A DNA stretch of 64,000 nucleotides from Manduca sexta (taxonomy: Eukaryota > Arthropoda > Insecta > Lepidoptera > Sphingidae): contig NC_051129.1 in NCBI RefSeq assembly GCF_014839805.1, forward strand, positions 11,598,920 through 11,662,919, read 5' to 3'. Positions 28,211 through 40,214 of the stretch are shown piece after piece. The notes beneath the pieces were generated by a model that was given only the letters and a program-made list of their open reading frames with translations, did not search any database and had not been told where the DNA came from. The stretch's first letter is position 1. Each line of letters opens with the position of its first letter. Made by a program: the position numbers and the translations under genes.

Positions 28211-31200
28211 TACGACAATAACAATAAAAACCATCTTAGTGTAAAATCACCATGGTCATCTTCGGCGCAATAGGGACGGCAGCGGCCTCCTCTGACGGAA
28301 GGTATCTAGTCCTCGTTCGCAGCCGCCCCAGCTGGGTGCCGCCTAGTGTAGCCCCGAGCCCGTGTTCTGGTGTAGGCGTCAATGCAGCGTAAGGCTACCA
28401 GTCACGCTGCCCAGTCATCCCTAGCACGAATAATAAACAATTGCAAAGTATTCGTATATGTAATAAGTAAACGTTTACATCGTTTAAATATTTCTTCTCT
28501 GTTGTCGTCAGACGATATTACACGTCAAAAACGAGATTCGTTCTACTGCTGTCCAAATTCAATTCAAATATTTATGCTAGAGATACTTACTGGACGTTAC
28601 TTTATTTACGATCAGTTGTAGTGGAATCACACGACCATGACCCTATACAAAGAACTAGACGGTTAAATGTTGAAGACATTTTCTAACCTTTTACACTATG
28701 TGCAATTAACTGTAATTAAAAAATACAATGAAAATAATAAAGCCTATTAGACCGAACAGATTCCGAATTACCTCAGGCGGCTACATCAAAAACCCAAACA
28801 GAAGTGCAGAATGAAAATGACATACCCCATGACATTTCAACAAAAGGACACCCGAACGCCCCGGACCGGGCCATAATTACCCCGAAACAAAACAAAACAC
28901 CCCCGGCCATTTGACAATAAGAAAACCAATTAAAGAGCGAGTGCTAAATGTCAGTCGAGGCCCGGGTCGCGGTCCCGTGGATACGATGCGATCTGTCCGC
29001 AATTATGGCACAAAAGAATCAATTACACCGCGCGGCGCCGCAAAGCGTAAAGAAAACAATATTGCACTCACAACGCTTACACTTCAACGTTTCCGTGCCT
29101 TGCCTTGCGATGCCGCAGGGTTACGAGTCGATAGAACTGACTCCTTTTTGGCAATCGGCTCGTGTAGATGTGGCAGATATAATATAGATTGTTTAGGAAA
29201 TGGTTCGGTTGGACTATGAATCTTCTGTCAAATAAATCGTTATGATTAGTGGTCAGTTACCTTGCTGCAGGCCTAACATATGCTTTTCCTAAAGGTCAAC
29301 ACCTGTTTCATAAAGGTAAGTAAGGAATCAAATACTATTAATCTATTAGGGTATGCGCTCGCAACAGTCATTATTCTTTACTTATCCAGGGATTAAATGA
29401 AACCGAGTCAAACTAAGTTTAAATAAAATAGCTATTGTTTTAAAAAATTATCTTCCTTTTACCTCGTACTGTCTGTAAAAGACAGCAGTGAATATTCTCA
29501 TAGCTAGAAATATAACAAAGGGCCTAGACAGGATACGAATTTCCTTTCCAAAAAATGGATATAACAAACGGCTAAGATACAAAATATTGGTGGATTGTAT
29601 TTATAAAAAAAAATGGTCAGGAACTTAAAATGAACTTTATTTTAGTACATAAGACGATAACAAGAGGGTAAAAAAACCGTGCGACTAATCCATTACCCTT
29701 AATCAGAGCTAATCTGACGCGACCTATAAAATATGATATGCTGATTCAACATTAACTAGGTTTAAAGAGTGAGCTGTTCACTGCTAGAAGGACATACACA
29801 ACGCTGCAATCTATATTTTCTATATTTTTGTTCACTTCTAACTATGCGTAAAGCTTAGTTTTGTGAATCAAATAAATAAAACCATTTTTATAAAATTAGA
29901 TGAAACGAGCAGTTCGCCTGCCTGATAGTAATCGCCACGACAACTTTAAATCCAAACTTACATAAAGGTAACCACACTACTGGTAAACGGAATAAAATAT
30001 CGAACAGTGGAGACATGTCTCTTGATCGTGATTGATTCTCTCGATCTTCTCGATACTATGACGGCCTGCCTAATTGCTTCTCTACATTCCACATTTATAA
30101 ATAGGAGTTGCTATCTACAAATTGAATTGATGCATCGGCCGTGCATTACTGCCTATTTTTACTCAATAGTGCCCTTAAATGCAAAGCTCTTGGCAAAAGA
30201 CGCTTGCGACCTTTTTATCCAATTGTTGAAGGAAGGTAAAGTTATTTTTTTATCAACGTTTCAGCTATTTATTCCTCACTGCAGCTGATGGTAGGAGTTC
30301 AGTGAAGCAGAAAAATGTCGACCGGCAAGAGACAAACATCACCAGACGGTGGGCACAGTTATGCCGGCCTGATTAATTGGTTCTTCGCGCTCTATTTGAA
30401 GGACCTGAGATTTAATGAAGGAAGGAACACATATGCTGGCAAACTTTTTAATAGATATACGGAGGAAATATGAATTATTTATGTATCGACCCTTGTGGTT
30501 TGAAGCGCGATAGAAGCCACCACGCGTGGTTTCGTTAAGGAAGTTTTCTTGCTATTTGCAAGCGCGAGGGTTCAGGCGGTTTCCTCATTCGTTAACCACT
30601 AAGACCATCACTGCTTCTTCTCTGTTCAGAGATACAGGCGTATATTTTCGCTGCGCAGGAGTCACGAGACTCCATCGCTATTGTGTCATTCGTGTCATGT
30701 CCCCGTTACGTTCTGATATCGCAGGCTTATCGTAATTTAGACTGAATCACACGCAATCTAATTTTTAAGAATGCCAGTTCAATTGTCGCTACTCCGCAAA
30801 AGTAAATTAGGTTGATACATATAGACATCCGGCCACGACGTCTCTACTTAAAAGAACAAATTAAGTGTAAACCTGCTGCAGATATTTCTTGAGGTTAGAT
30901 ATAGATAGGTTTTGAGCCTATTTCGTTCTGTAAAAACGATATCATTTATACTTTATATGATATCATATACCAGTGACCACAGTCAAGTTCGAAGTTCCTG
31001 ATGGTGTTACGTAAGGACTGTAGCGTTCTCCAGACGAGTTACTTGCTCGTCTCTTTTAAAAGGCTTTAGAATCCAATTTACATACCAAACAGCTCGATCC
31101 ACGCAGTGAGAACCCAAATTGTCATGTCTAAAAGTTTGTCACGTGTGTTTCCGTCTCGCGAGTTCGGCCCTCGTCTCTTTGAGGTGCAGATCAAAGCATA

Positions 31201-31371
31201 CGCGCTTCTATTAGCCCTGATTACAGCGGAGCACTCGAGCGTCCCTCCGCGCGACTCTTGCCGCGCCTCATTGTCTGCCGCGACCGCCTACGGGTTAAGT
31301 TAAGATTCGTTGTAGTGTCATTGCAATTTTAATTAGCTTTGATAGTGCAAGGCGGTATCTTAATGCCTTTG
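28211..31371. other. no gene recognised
   Basis: Includes LINE 3' UTR-like sequence to about 28380, a GC-rich patch at 28860-29200 with two overlapping plus frames of 79 and 102 codons without a domain, and another at 31100-31300. A 52-codon frame at 30315-30473 is discussed under rejected items. Confidence 0.35.
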
Positions 31372-31601
31372 AGGTATCTGGATTTGGATTCCGGGTTTTG
31401 TGATGTACTGACGCTGTTGCATATCTTTACATATAAAATTCCCCTGGTGCTTCTGTCTGAACGCGAAAAACTTAATAAGTATTGAACAGATTTCTATGAC
31501 AATTGGTATGGACATCAATTCAGGCCCTGAGTTATTTTTCATCCAAGGAAAATGTATAGCGGGAGTGTTATCGCGCGCGAAGCCGCGAGCGAAACTAGTT
31601 A
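31372..31601 (+). mobile_element. Helitron-like 3' end
   Basis: Ends in GCGCGCGAAGCCGCGAGCGA followed by AACTAGTT, the same arrangement as the element ending at 3235. The interior has diverged. Confidence 0.4.
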
Positions 31602-31728
31602 ATTTTTTAACAATTCTTTGCAAACTATAATATTTATTAGTTACTCCTTTGTTAAGAAGTATGAAATAAATTAATATTGACATAAAAATTAATGATTCTA
31701 AGAATAATTTTTGACAGATATCACAAGG

Positions 31729-31800
31729 GCGTTGGTGGTGTAATGGTCAGCATAGTTGCCTTCCAAGCAGTTGATCCGGGTTCGATTCCCGGCCAACGCA
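31729..31800 (+). tRNA. tRNA-Gly (anticodon TCC)
   Basis: 72 nt. Acceptor GCGTTGG/CCAACGC, anticodon loop CTTCCAA, B box GGTTCGATTCC, discriminator A, TTTT four bases after the end. Same isotype as 5621-5692 in opposite orientation; only the middle acceptor pair differs (T-A here, A-T there), so both are plausibly functional. Confidence 0.95.
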
Positions 31801-32764
31801 CACTTTTGCTTAATTGGTAGTTTAATATTATATTTTTTAAGCAATTATTTTGTAAAGCTAAAATGTTTTCTTATCTGTAAGATAATTGAATTTTTAATCG
31901 GACATTAATTAATTATTTTAATATGGCATGCAGAGGTAAATCGTAGTTTTGCACAAGACTGCATAGATGGCGCTAGTAGTATATTATGTGGATTATGTTC
32001 AGTCCATTCTTATTGAGCTTCTTTAAAATAATAATACTTAAAGTAGTTTATACATAATATTATACAGGAAGTAATTTTTCTATGATGAATAAATAAAATA
32101 CGGGAGTATCATCTTTGTCAATTCTCTTTATTATCAATTCATAATCATTCGTTTAATCATACATTTTTGTTTGAACATTTGTTCCGTATAAATTGTGATG
32201 ATCTTTGATCTATATTCTATATCAACATCCTCATTCCGAGTAAATCTAAAAGTACGTAATAAACATGTACAACCCTTCTTTATCCATTTAACTTGGACCA
32301 GCATTTTCAAATCCGTGTCCCTTTTTACCTTTGCGCCGGCGCGGTCAAAGGTTTAGACTTTGACGTTCCACACTAATTGGCTCCAGAAAAACCTACAGAT
32401 TTGGCATTTTGTAGTTTATATGCCGAAATAGAGCATACATATACAGACGGACTCAGAACACAGCCGAACAATATATAAAAAATAGATTTCTGTTATTTTA
32501 AGTAGTAGGAGTTTTTGGTTTTAATAATGCGGGAAGCAGACATAAATAAAAAAAATACTTGTGTGCAGACTGCAAACCATTAACTATATTAACTTAGTTA
32601 TTATATGTGTAATATTCTTAACTTACTCTAATAATTTTTTGTTCTAAAGAAGATAAGTTATGTAAACTTATGTCATTGATTGTAGGTAATATTTTAAACA
32701 TCCATAATACCAGAACAAATAACGACGAGTTGCTGGTCTATACTGTTTATAAAAATGTATTAAT

Positions 32765-32895
32765 CAATGAAATACAAGTCTCCGTGGACACGAGACGGGC
32801 AATGAAAATCTTCGAAAGGTCGGGAGAAAAAATTATTGCGAAAACTTCCAATAAGTAGTTTTATTTCAACGTCAAACATCTGCTTAAACATAAAA
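32765..32895 (+). repeat. dispersed repeat family 5
   Basis: Shares the TCTTCGAAAGGTCGGGAGA-type block and the TTTTATTTCAACGTCAAACA tail with the copies at 43670 and 57400. The 62-codon frame here is made of this repeat. Confidence 0.6.
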
Positions 32896-34807
32896 CACTG
32901 GTCAGATAGATAAACAATGAACGTAACTTTACACCTAATGACGAAATTGTAATGTATATATAATGAATACCTAATTCTATTTACACAATTTTATACTTGT
33001 CCCTATGGACACAATTTTATATTTCCGTGTTTAAGACTTTCTTGAAAACCTAAATCATATCACAGTTAAGCCATTCTGTCTAACAGCGAACCCACACATA
33101 TAGGTAAGGGATTTAAAACTGTCCAAGTGTGTCCGTTATCTAAGACGTTTGCGGGATTCGGTGGCGGCTCGAGCCCGTGTTTACCTCGGGAAATTAGCGG
33201 GACTCCGCTTACCGTCGCCACATTGCTCACGGGAATATTCTGGAACTCTCGCGTTGTAGTTACTTTGTTTACTTTGTAATACTACAAAAGTTTCTATTAG
33301 AAAGCAATGTGTGGTACAAGGCATATGTGACGAAAACTCCATGTAACTCAATTCCTGTCGGTAATCCTTGTGTAATGTCCTTTTCGTAATTTATGTAAAT
33401 CTATCTATCATTATAATGATTTGCCGACCGCATTTATGCATACTAGAACCTATATGTTGTGTCGGGTGACCTTTCGGAAAACTGCAGCCTTCGCCACTGA
33501 TGAGGTATTGCACTACGCTTGTTATGCTGAGCTTGGTGTTAATTCTTATACTGGCGACTGGTATCATTCGCTGAAATATCTTTCAAACAGTAATACAACT
33601 GCTTGTAATGCTTGCACTGCTTGTAGGTATCGATAGAAGGTATGAACACTGTGGTGGTACCTATCCAGTTGGACTCTCGAAATATGTAAATTGAGTGAAC
33701 ATATTTTGACATTAATGAGAAACAGCCGAATATTCAGTTCTCGTTTCGAACTTCGTATTAAAATTGTGGCGTAAATATCATACTTCCTGGAACTTTAGGT
33801 CTCCTTTAGTCCTCGTATGAAGGTTTTTTCAACAAAACTAACATCAAAATTCAATTAACTAGTTGATTGTAAAACATCAAAAGAAAGGAATAAGGTAAGG
33901 TAAGGTTTGAGCCTTTAGAAATCTCACTCGATTTAGGATATGTCGCGACAAGCTGTCTTTTCACATTAATTTCTACTTTTTTTATGTGAGTACCACGATC
34001 ACCTGAACCGGCCAATTCACGATAAATATATACTATGGGTTTCAAGACGAGTGACGTCTTATCCAGAATAGTCCTGCAGGTGCGGCAGGAGACGCCGTGG
34101 GCGCGACCCACATCCTTTCAGCTCATTTGTCGTATCTCTGTTTGACATCGCAATCGTCTGCGAGTCGCCGCGCCGCCGCCTGCACAATGCACATGTACTG
34201 TGACCGCGCCTTTATATACGCTTCTTAATAAAAATCTACATGTTTTAAAGTTTGTAACTTTGTTATGTCTGAAACTATTACATTGGTTTTAGAAACACAT
34301 TATTAATAGAAAGGTATACCGTTTGTAAATAACATTGGCTTATTTTATTATGACTTGATTCCTTATACTGAGAAAATGTTTAAACGCAAGCGAAATTTAT
34401 AACTGCTACCTAGATTCTAGGTTATTACTCGTTTAAAACTCATATGGTATTTTTTATAAATTTGCTTAGGTAATGGTAAACGACGACACACAAATTTGTC
34501 ATTACAACTACAAAAGTAGCGGAACAAATAAAAAACTTCACATCTATACATTAACTTCAATCTTTTTTTTTCTGTATCTAAAATAAAGTAGACTCTTTGA
34601 AGTTTATATTATTCATGAAGGAAAAAATTTATGAAGGCACGCAAGTTTAAAGGCGATTTGAATTTCTTTTTAAGCTACTTGTGGCTCTATATATATAATA
34701 ATTAGAAAGTGATATTTATTACATTTGCCAGCGTGATGCATGTCAAGCCAGCTTACTTCATCATTGGTTTGTATCTTCTTCCAACTGCTTAATAGGTAAT
34801 AATAATA
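32896..34807. other. no gene recognised
   Basis: AT-rich with a GC-richer patch at 34060-34210. Short frames on both strands there have possible splice sites but no domain, so I leave them uncalled. Confidence 0.3.
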
Positions 34808-35118
34808 ATATCAGGCCGCTGGGACAGTGCATAACTGTCCCAGTGCTAGGCAGGGGTCTCCTCTACTACTGTCTTACTCCACCACGCCGGCCTATTGCGG
34901 ATTGGCAGGCTACACACACCTTTAAAATTCCGTTAGAGTACATCTCAGGTATGCAGGTTACCTGGCGATGTTTTCTTTCACCGTTAAACCAAGCGATAAT
35001 TTACAAAGAATACACACATTCTAGAAAAGCCAGAGGTGCGTGCCTTGGGTTTGAACTTGAAGACATTCGTCTCAGTAGTCTGTTCCACACCCACTCAGTA
35101 GCCTATTGCCGCTATCAT
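34808..35118 (-). repeat. SINE family 1, near full-length copy
   Basis: Minus-strand reading runs from GCGGCAATAGGCTACTGAGT through TTTGAACCCAAGG-like B box and the body to the tail. At the tail end a 10-bp inverted repeat CTGGGACAGT/ACTGTCCCAG (34819-34843) adds an extra hairpin. Confidence 0.8.
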
Positions 35119-35762
35119 TTCCACCTGTGCTTACTTCACTCTAACTTGTGATCAACACATTTTCCATTTGGCTTTAATTTACTAGGCACTTGTAGTTATA
35201 CATAGAACTAGACTAACAACAATACCGAGAAGCTATGAGTTTGGGTAGTAATTGCAGGGGCAGTTGTATGCAGTACATTATCAGCGGTGAGTACCAGCGA
35301 GGAGCACTCGAGCGGAGTCGCGGGACACGACGAGTGTTCAGTGATATTCATTAAACAACACCGCGCGGAAACAAAAACGAGCGGTGGGGTGCGACACGAG
35401 GAGGAGGTTACTTCGCGGCTATTTTATTACTGGTTTTGCTCGCGGCTTTGCCTGAAAGTGTTTAAGTGGAAAAAAGCTCTGACGAAAATTATGTTTTTTA
35501 TGTAAGAAGTAAATGCAAAAAGTCACTATTACTTATAATGATACTAATCACGTTTTTCCAGGTACGTCAAAGATCATAGATGAAAATTCGAATTTATAAT
35601 TAAAAAAAAAGATCATGGATGGCACATGAAATTTTTTAGGGGGGCGTATAAGCGGGTTTTTTAAATTTAATTCTTGAAACTTTTTCAACTTATGTTAATA
35701 CTGAAAAAATCAATACAAACCAAAAACTTATCTTTAACTCACTGTAACTTATCTCGTTGCAG

Positions 35763-35871
35763 GAACGTAACTTGTGTCGTGTGTCCCGCCGCCGCCAACC
35801 GCCCCAGCTACTCGAAGCCGCACCCCTTCGACCTCTGGCGCTCCACTAAAAAGTCATTACGGCCGCTTTGA
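35763..35871 (+). CDS. possible last exon of an unrecognised plus-strand gene
   Basis: A strong acceptor (acttatctcgttgcag) opens a frame that starts with the last base of a split codon and reads NVTCVVCPAAANRPSYSKPH then PFDLWRSTKKSLRPL and a TGA stop. About two thirds of third codon positions are G or C in a region that is otherwise AT-rich, and the two other plus frames are worse by this measure. No domain is recognised; two Cys residues and a basic tail are all that can be said. The upstream exons were not found. An overlapping frame (35774-35959) is the alternative reading. Confidence 0.4.
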
Positions 35872-38800
35872 TCTGCGCCGCGCGTCTCCTTTGATCGCGC
35901 CGCTTCCACTGCCCACTTGTAACTATTGGCTATACGATGAGCCGACAGATCGCGGATGACGCAAAACTTATAAAATGTTTGTTTTTTGCTTTTCATTTTT
36001 ATGGTTAAGTATTTTATGATCATTCGGAATACTGCGCGTTACATCATCATTTTTATATGAGCTTAATGAATTTAAATTGCAATTTTTATTCAAATTTCAA
36101 GGCTTCATATTATTCAAGATTCTGAAATGCGAAGTTTATCACTAAATAGTTTTAATAGTTCACGAGTTAACATCATCATTTTCATCACTAAATATCCGTA
36201 ACAAGGCAGTAGTAGACAGTAAAAATGAATGACGCCTTACGTTCTTGGTACGCGAAGCACTCGGAGTCGTTGCCATCTGCTCAGATAATTACCCGTTGCT
36301 TTGACAGTGGCCGGGTCGTTACCTCGCTGCCAGCCTACTTACCTTTGAGCTGAGCTCACATGCTGATTTTGTAATTTTCAATTGCTACATTAGGAATGTG
36401 AAGAGGCTAATTTCGCTTTGCTTTTATCTTTTTAGGCGTTCTCCGTATAAGTTTGTTGAAGTTTTGTAGAGTATGGAAGCGGATGAGCGCTACTGCGATG
36501 TTGTGTGGAGTGTGATATTGTTATTAATTTAAATACATATGTGGCCATATTCGGGAGCTGAGTTAAGATGCTCATCAACTTTAGCGCCGAAAAATGGAAG
36601 CCACCATTAAAGCACTGAAGCTCATCTCATTGAAAATGCTAACTATATAATCAACAAAATCGATGCTCCAAATTATTTGGAAAATCAATGACACTAATTA
36701 GAAATTTTAAACGATTAAATGTGTTGTCAAATTTTCAATACGGAGTTATCTCTAGATGTAAAGAAGAAAAAAGAAAAACAGTGACAACACTAATTCAACC
36801 GTGGTGGTAAACTTTATAAGAAATATCAATGAAAACCAAAAGATTCGCGAAGCATATCATTCTGATTACTTTGAATGGCAGAGACCCGCGTCCCTAAAGT
36901 TAAACTGATGTTATATTTTGATACAGTCCCGTGAGTTTGAAAGACTGTCAAGAGATCCTTCCGAGCCAATGAGCCGCGCCGGCAGGTGCCTCGATGCGAT
37001 TCACGGCGGAAGAATTCGTATCACGTGACAGGTTGACATTTTTGCGGTTCGCTTTTCTTGTTCAAATGTAATTTCTTTGTTAGTGGGTAAAAAAGGAGGG
37101 GAAATATAGATACGTTTTGACTGGAGTGAGCATTGCGTGAAAGCCGCAGTGGCTCGTGTTGAATTATGTTTGCTGTAATTTAATTAATTTTAGGCTACAT
37201 TTAAGCATCTATTTTTCTAAATATTCATATGCTCCAAAAGCAGATGGCAGTTAACTCTATCGGTATTACTTATTTATTTTATTTGTTTATAAAACACAAA
37301 ACAGGTTACAATCATGTATAAAACATATTATGACATGAAAAATAATTCCTGAATAATAATAATAACCCAAAACATGTGCTCTAGAAAGTAAAAGTTAAGA
37401 CCAATGTATGTATATACCGGATATCATAGCAAAAATTTTGAATTTTAAGACACTTGGTTCCAATAAGACCGGTATTATCTTGGAGTATCGAAAGTTTCGA
37501 CTCTGTCACTGATCGACATTATACTGTGTCCTCACACTACTCACCACTAGATCTAGTACATAATAACATTGCTAGCACTCTTTTAATAATAATTTTTTCA
37601 CTAGTCAATTTTACAACCGTAATTTGGTAGTATTTTTAAGGGTTTCACGGGTTACAACACTTATTGCATACCAAATATTTTTAGTTCGAACAGACATTTT
37701 AATACTTTTAGTTCGAGCCTGCTCACAATAATTGTCTCTCTACTATTCTGAGTAAAAAATACTTTATAAGAACAAACATCGTATGATGTTTTGATGATGA
37801 TCAGCGTAATGTAGTAGTTACAAAAGAATAGACACTAAAACGTCTATCAAAGAGCCTCATAGATATCTTCTGCAAGGAAACCATCTTAGTATCCGTGGGA
37901 TATCCCAGCTTTGTAGTAAAAAGTCGTTTAAAGAGGTATTGTCGCAGTATTATGTTTTTTTTTGTTGGATTCACTTGAAACCAGACAGTATGAATCCATC
38001 CTTACCTCTAGCATTAAACCCGAGTAATCTCCACATATCGCAGCCGTCAACAATATTTCCATTGACCTATAAGCTTGTGCAATCGAAAGAGTCTCTTTTG
38101 AGTCCCCGCGCTCGGCACGAGAGGGGGGAAGAGTGCAGGCGCGAGGGGGAGCGCTGAGGATGCTCTGCAAAGGGAATCCTTGATGAGCGCCCGTCGCGAA
38201 TCGCGCCAGAGTAGCTCCCGCCCGCGAGTTTGCGTGAAATTGCTTGTTTTGATGCTCTGTATATCTTTGCTTATTGATACTGGTTTATAGGGATATTTAT
38301 GGATCCTCGATCCCGGTTATTATTGAATGTGAAAGTTTGCGGAGTTGTTTGGGCACGAATTAATTCCTGAATGGTTCGCTTAGACAGATACTCGTGCGAT
38401 AAATAGATATGGACGGAATTACTTTACTAATTTGATTACTTTAGATTTGATAATGCGCTAGGTTTTGAGTTCATGAAATTATATATCACAGAGCTTTATA
38501 CAATACTAGGTATTGTTCGGGACGCCAGCACCATCTATTTAAAAAATCTAATAAATAATTTCAATTCTATTCTATCCGTCTATCAATTGTCAATCAAATC
38601 CATTAAGCTGTTTTTGAAACATTCCAACATCCAAAAATTTTCACAACCTTTCCCATATATATAATATTAAAAAGAGTAAGAAGTAAGATAATATTAGTAA
38701 GTTAAACTTTTGTTCCCGGCTCCTCCCGTATTTGTGTTGAGGCCGTATTTTTTGCGAAAGTCCCGGGATAGATTTCCCATAGCGTTCTCATCGAGGATAC

Positions 38801-40113
38801 AGAGCAGCATACATTTTAATCCAAGGTTTGACATATTCTGGATCCCAAATTCTATCCAAATCTGAGATTTTTAACCAATTTGCAATATAAATAAATTTTC
38901 ACTTTTATACCATCATTTCTAGCTAGAATACCGATGAAAAAGACATTACTAGGACAGATAGTAGGGACATATTACTGGAAAACAGAAGTTTCGGCATCCA
39001 CGTCAACAGGTGCTTGACGAAATTTCAAATGAATTCAATCAATAAAGTTCGTTTAAATCTCTAGTCGGACTTTAATAAACTATTTTTTTTAGAGATTGGT
39101 TTTGAGAAATCTTTCGTGATAAACTTTTTTATATATTCTAATAGTTATTATTTAATATTTTATCAATATAGTTGTTCACAGTTTGTGAGTACTAAAAGGA
39201 TAAGTCTAGTATCGACTTCATAACTCTTTATCGTTAACAAGTTTTAAACCATCTTCAAGAACTTTCAGATCGATTCTTCACGGTTTGTCTGTCGTTCTCA
39301 CATGCACCCCTAGCTTCCCTCGGGGTCGTGTTGTCTCTATCTCGCTTACGGAATAATATATCGTCGTCCTTTTCCTTGCAAACGTCATTGCGTGGCGCAT
39401 TGTCTAGGATAGAGTTTCAAGGCAATATGAATTTTAATTTCACCCCACTTAGGTTTGAAATTAGAATGCGGGTACGACGTGAAAAGGAAATTGGCATTTA
39501 CATCGACAGTGGAAAAGCGAGTTTTCCTCAGCAAAATTTGAAAATGGAATCCGAATATATAGCACGGCAAAGTTGAGTCTGCCGGTGGGGCCGAGTCGCT
39601 TATGTTATGATAAGGTAAGAATTCGCGTTCGGCGAATGTAAAGTTAATTTGGTCGCTTTGTGCGTTGGAAACACGCCGGCCGGCCGCATTCGGCGAAATG
39701 TACCGGCACGCGAACGTTTTTGTTGTACATTATTTTTTTATATTTTTCGAAATGTGACGTTCGATTTTTGAAATGTCACCCCTTCCGTGCGGCCAGTGTG
39801 ATGTTTTAGTAATGTGAAGCAATTAGTGCGGCAACGTGAACGTTGTTAATCGGTGGCCTGTGTTTGTATACGAAATTAGAATTAGATTTGAAAAATAAAT
39901 TAGTTTTACATGTTATTAAGTGCTTATTAGAATCAAGTTTATATTCTCAACAAGTATTTTAAGATTTCATCTAAAGGAATTAAAGGTAAGAATTTATTTT
40001 AATTTAAAATAAGAACGCATATTGTCTATGTTTGGAAGTGTGTTGTGTGGTTAGGAAATGTGCAGGAAAAGGCTGCAATTTTGCAGTGGTGTCGCGTGGG
40101 TCGTTGACCCCCG
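35872..40113. other. no gene recognised
   Basis: Mixed AT-rich and GC-richer patches (36230-36350, 38080-38220, 39280-39700) without convincing exons. At 37258-37390 a dispersed repeat (ACACAAAACAGGTTACAA) recurs at 44090. Confidence 0.35.
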
Positions 40114-40127
40114 GTCGTCATGGCAAC
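40114..40127. promoter_or_regulatory. RFX X-box match
   Basis: GTCGTCATGGCAAC fits the RFX consensus RYYNYY-N(1-3)-RRNRAC without mismatch. It lies in a GC-rich patch (40085-40215) that looks promoter-like. RFX factors drive cilia genes in animals; no such gene is visible nearby. Confidence 0.3.
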
Positions 40128-40214
40128 CGCGGTGGCTACCACGTGCGCGCCCTTCACCCCGCGCCTTGCCCCCCACCCCCGCCCGTCCGCTGATTGCCGG
40201 GATTGCCTTTGGGA

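Noticed and set aside
30315..30473. 52-codon frame starting MSTGKRQTSPDGG
   Set aside because: It contains TTATGCCGGCCTG, also found in repeat family 2; codon use is mixed and no domain is visible.
34000..34120. Exon candidates on both strands around an AG at 34079
   Set aside because: Both strands give short open stretches with plausible splice sites, so the evidence cancels out.
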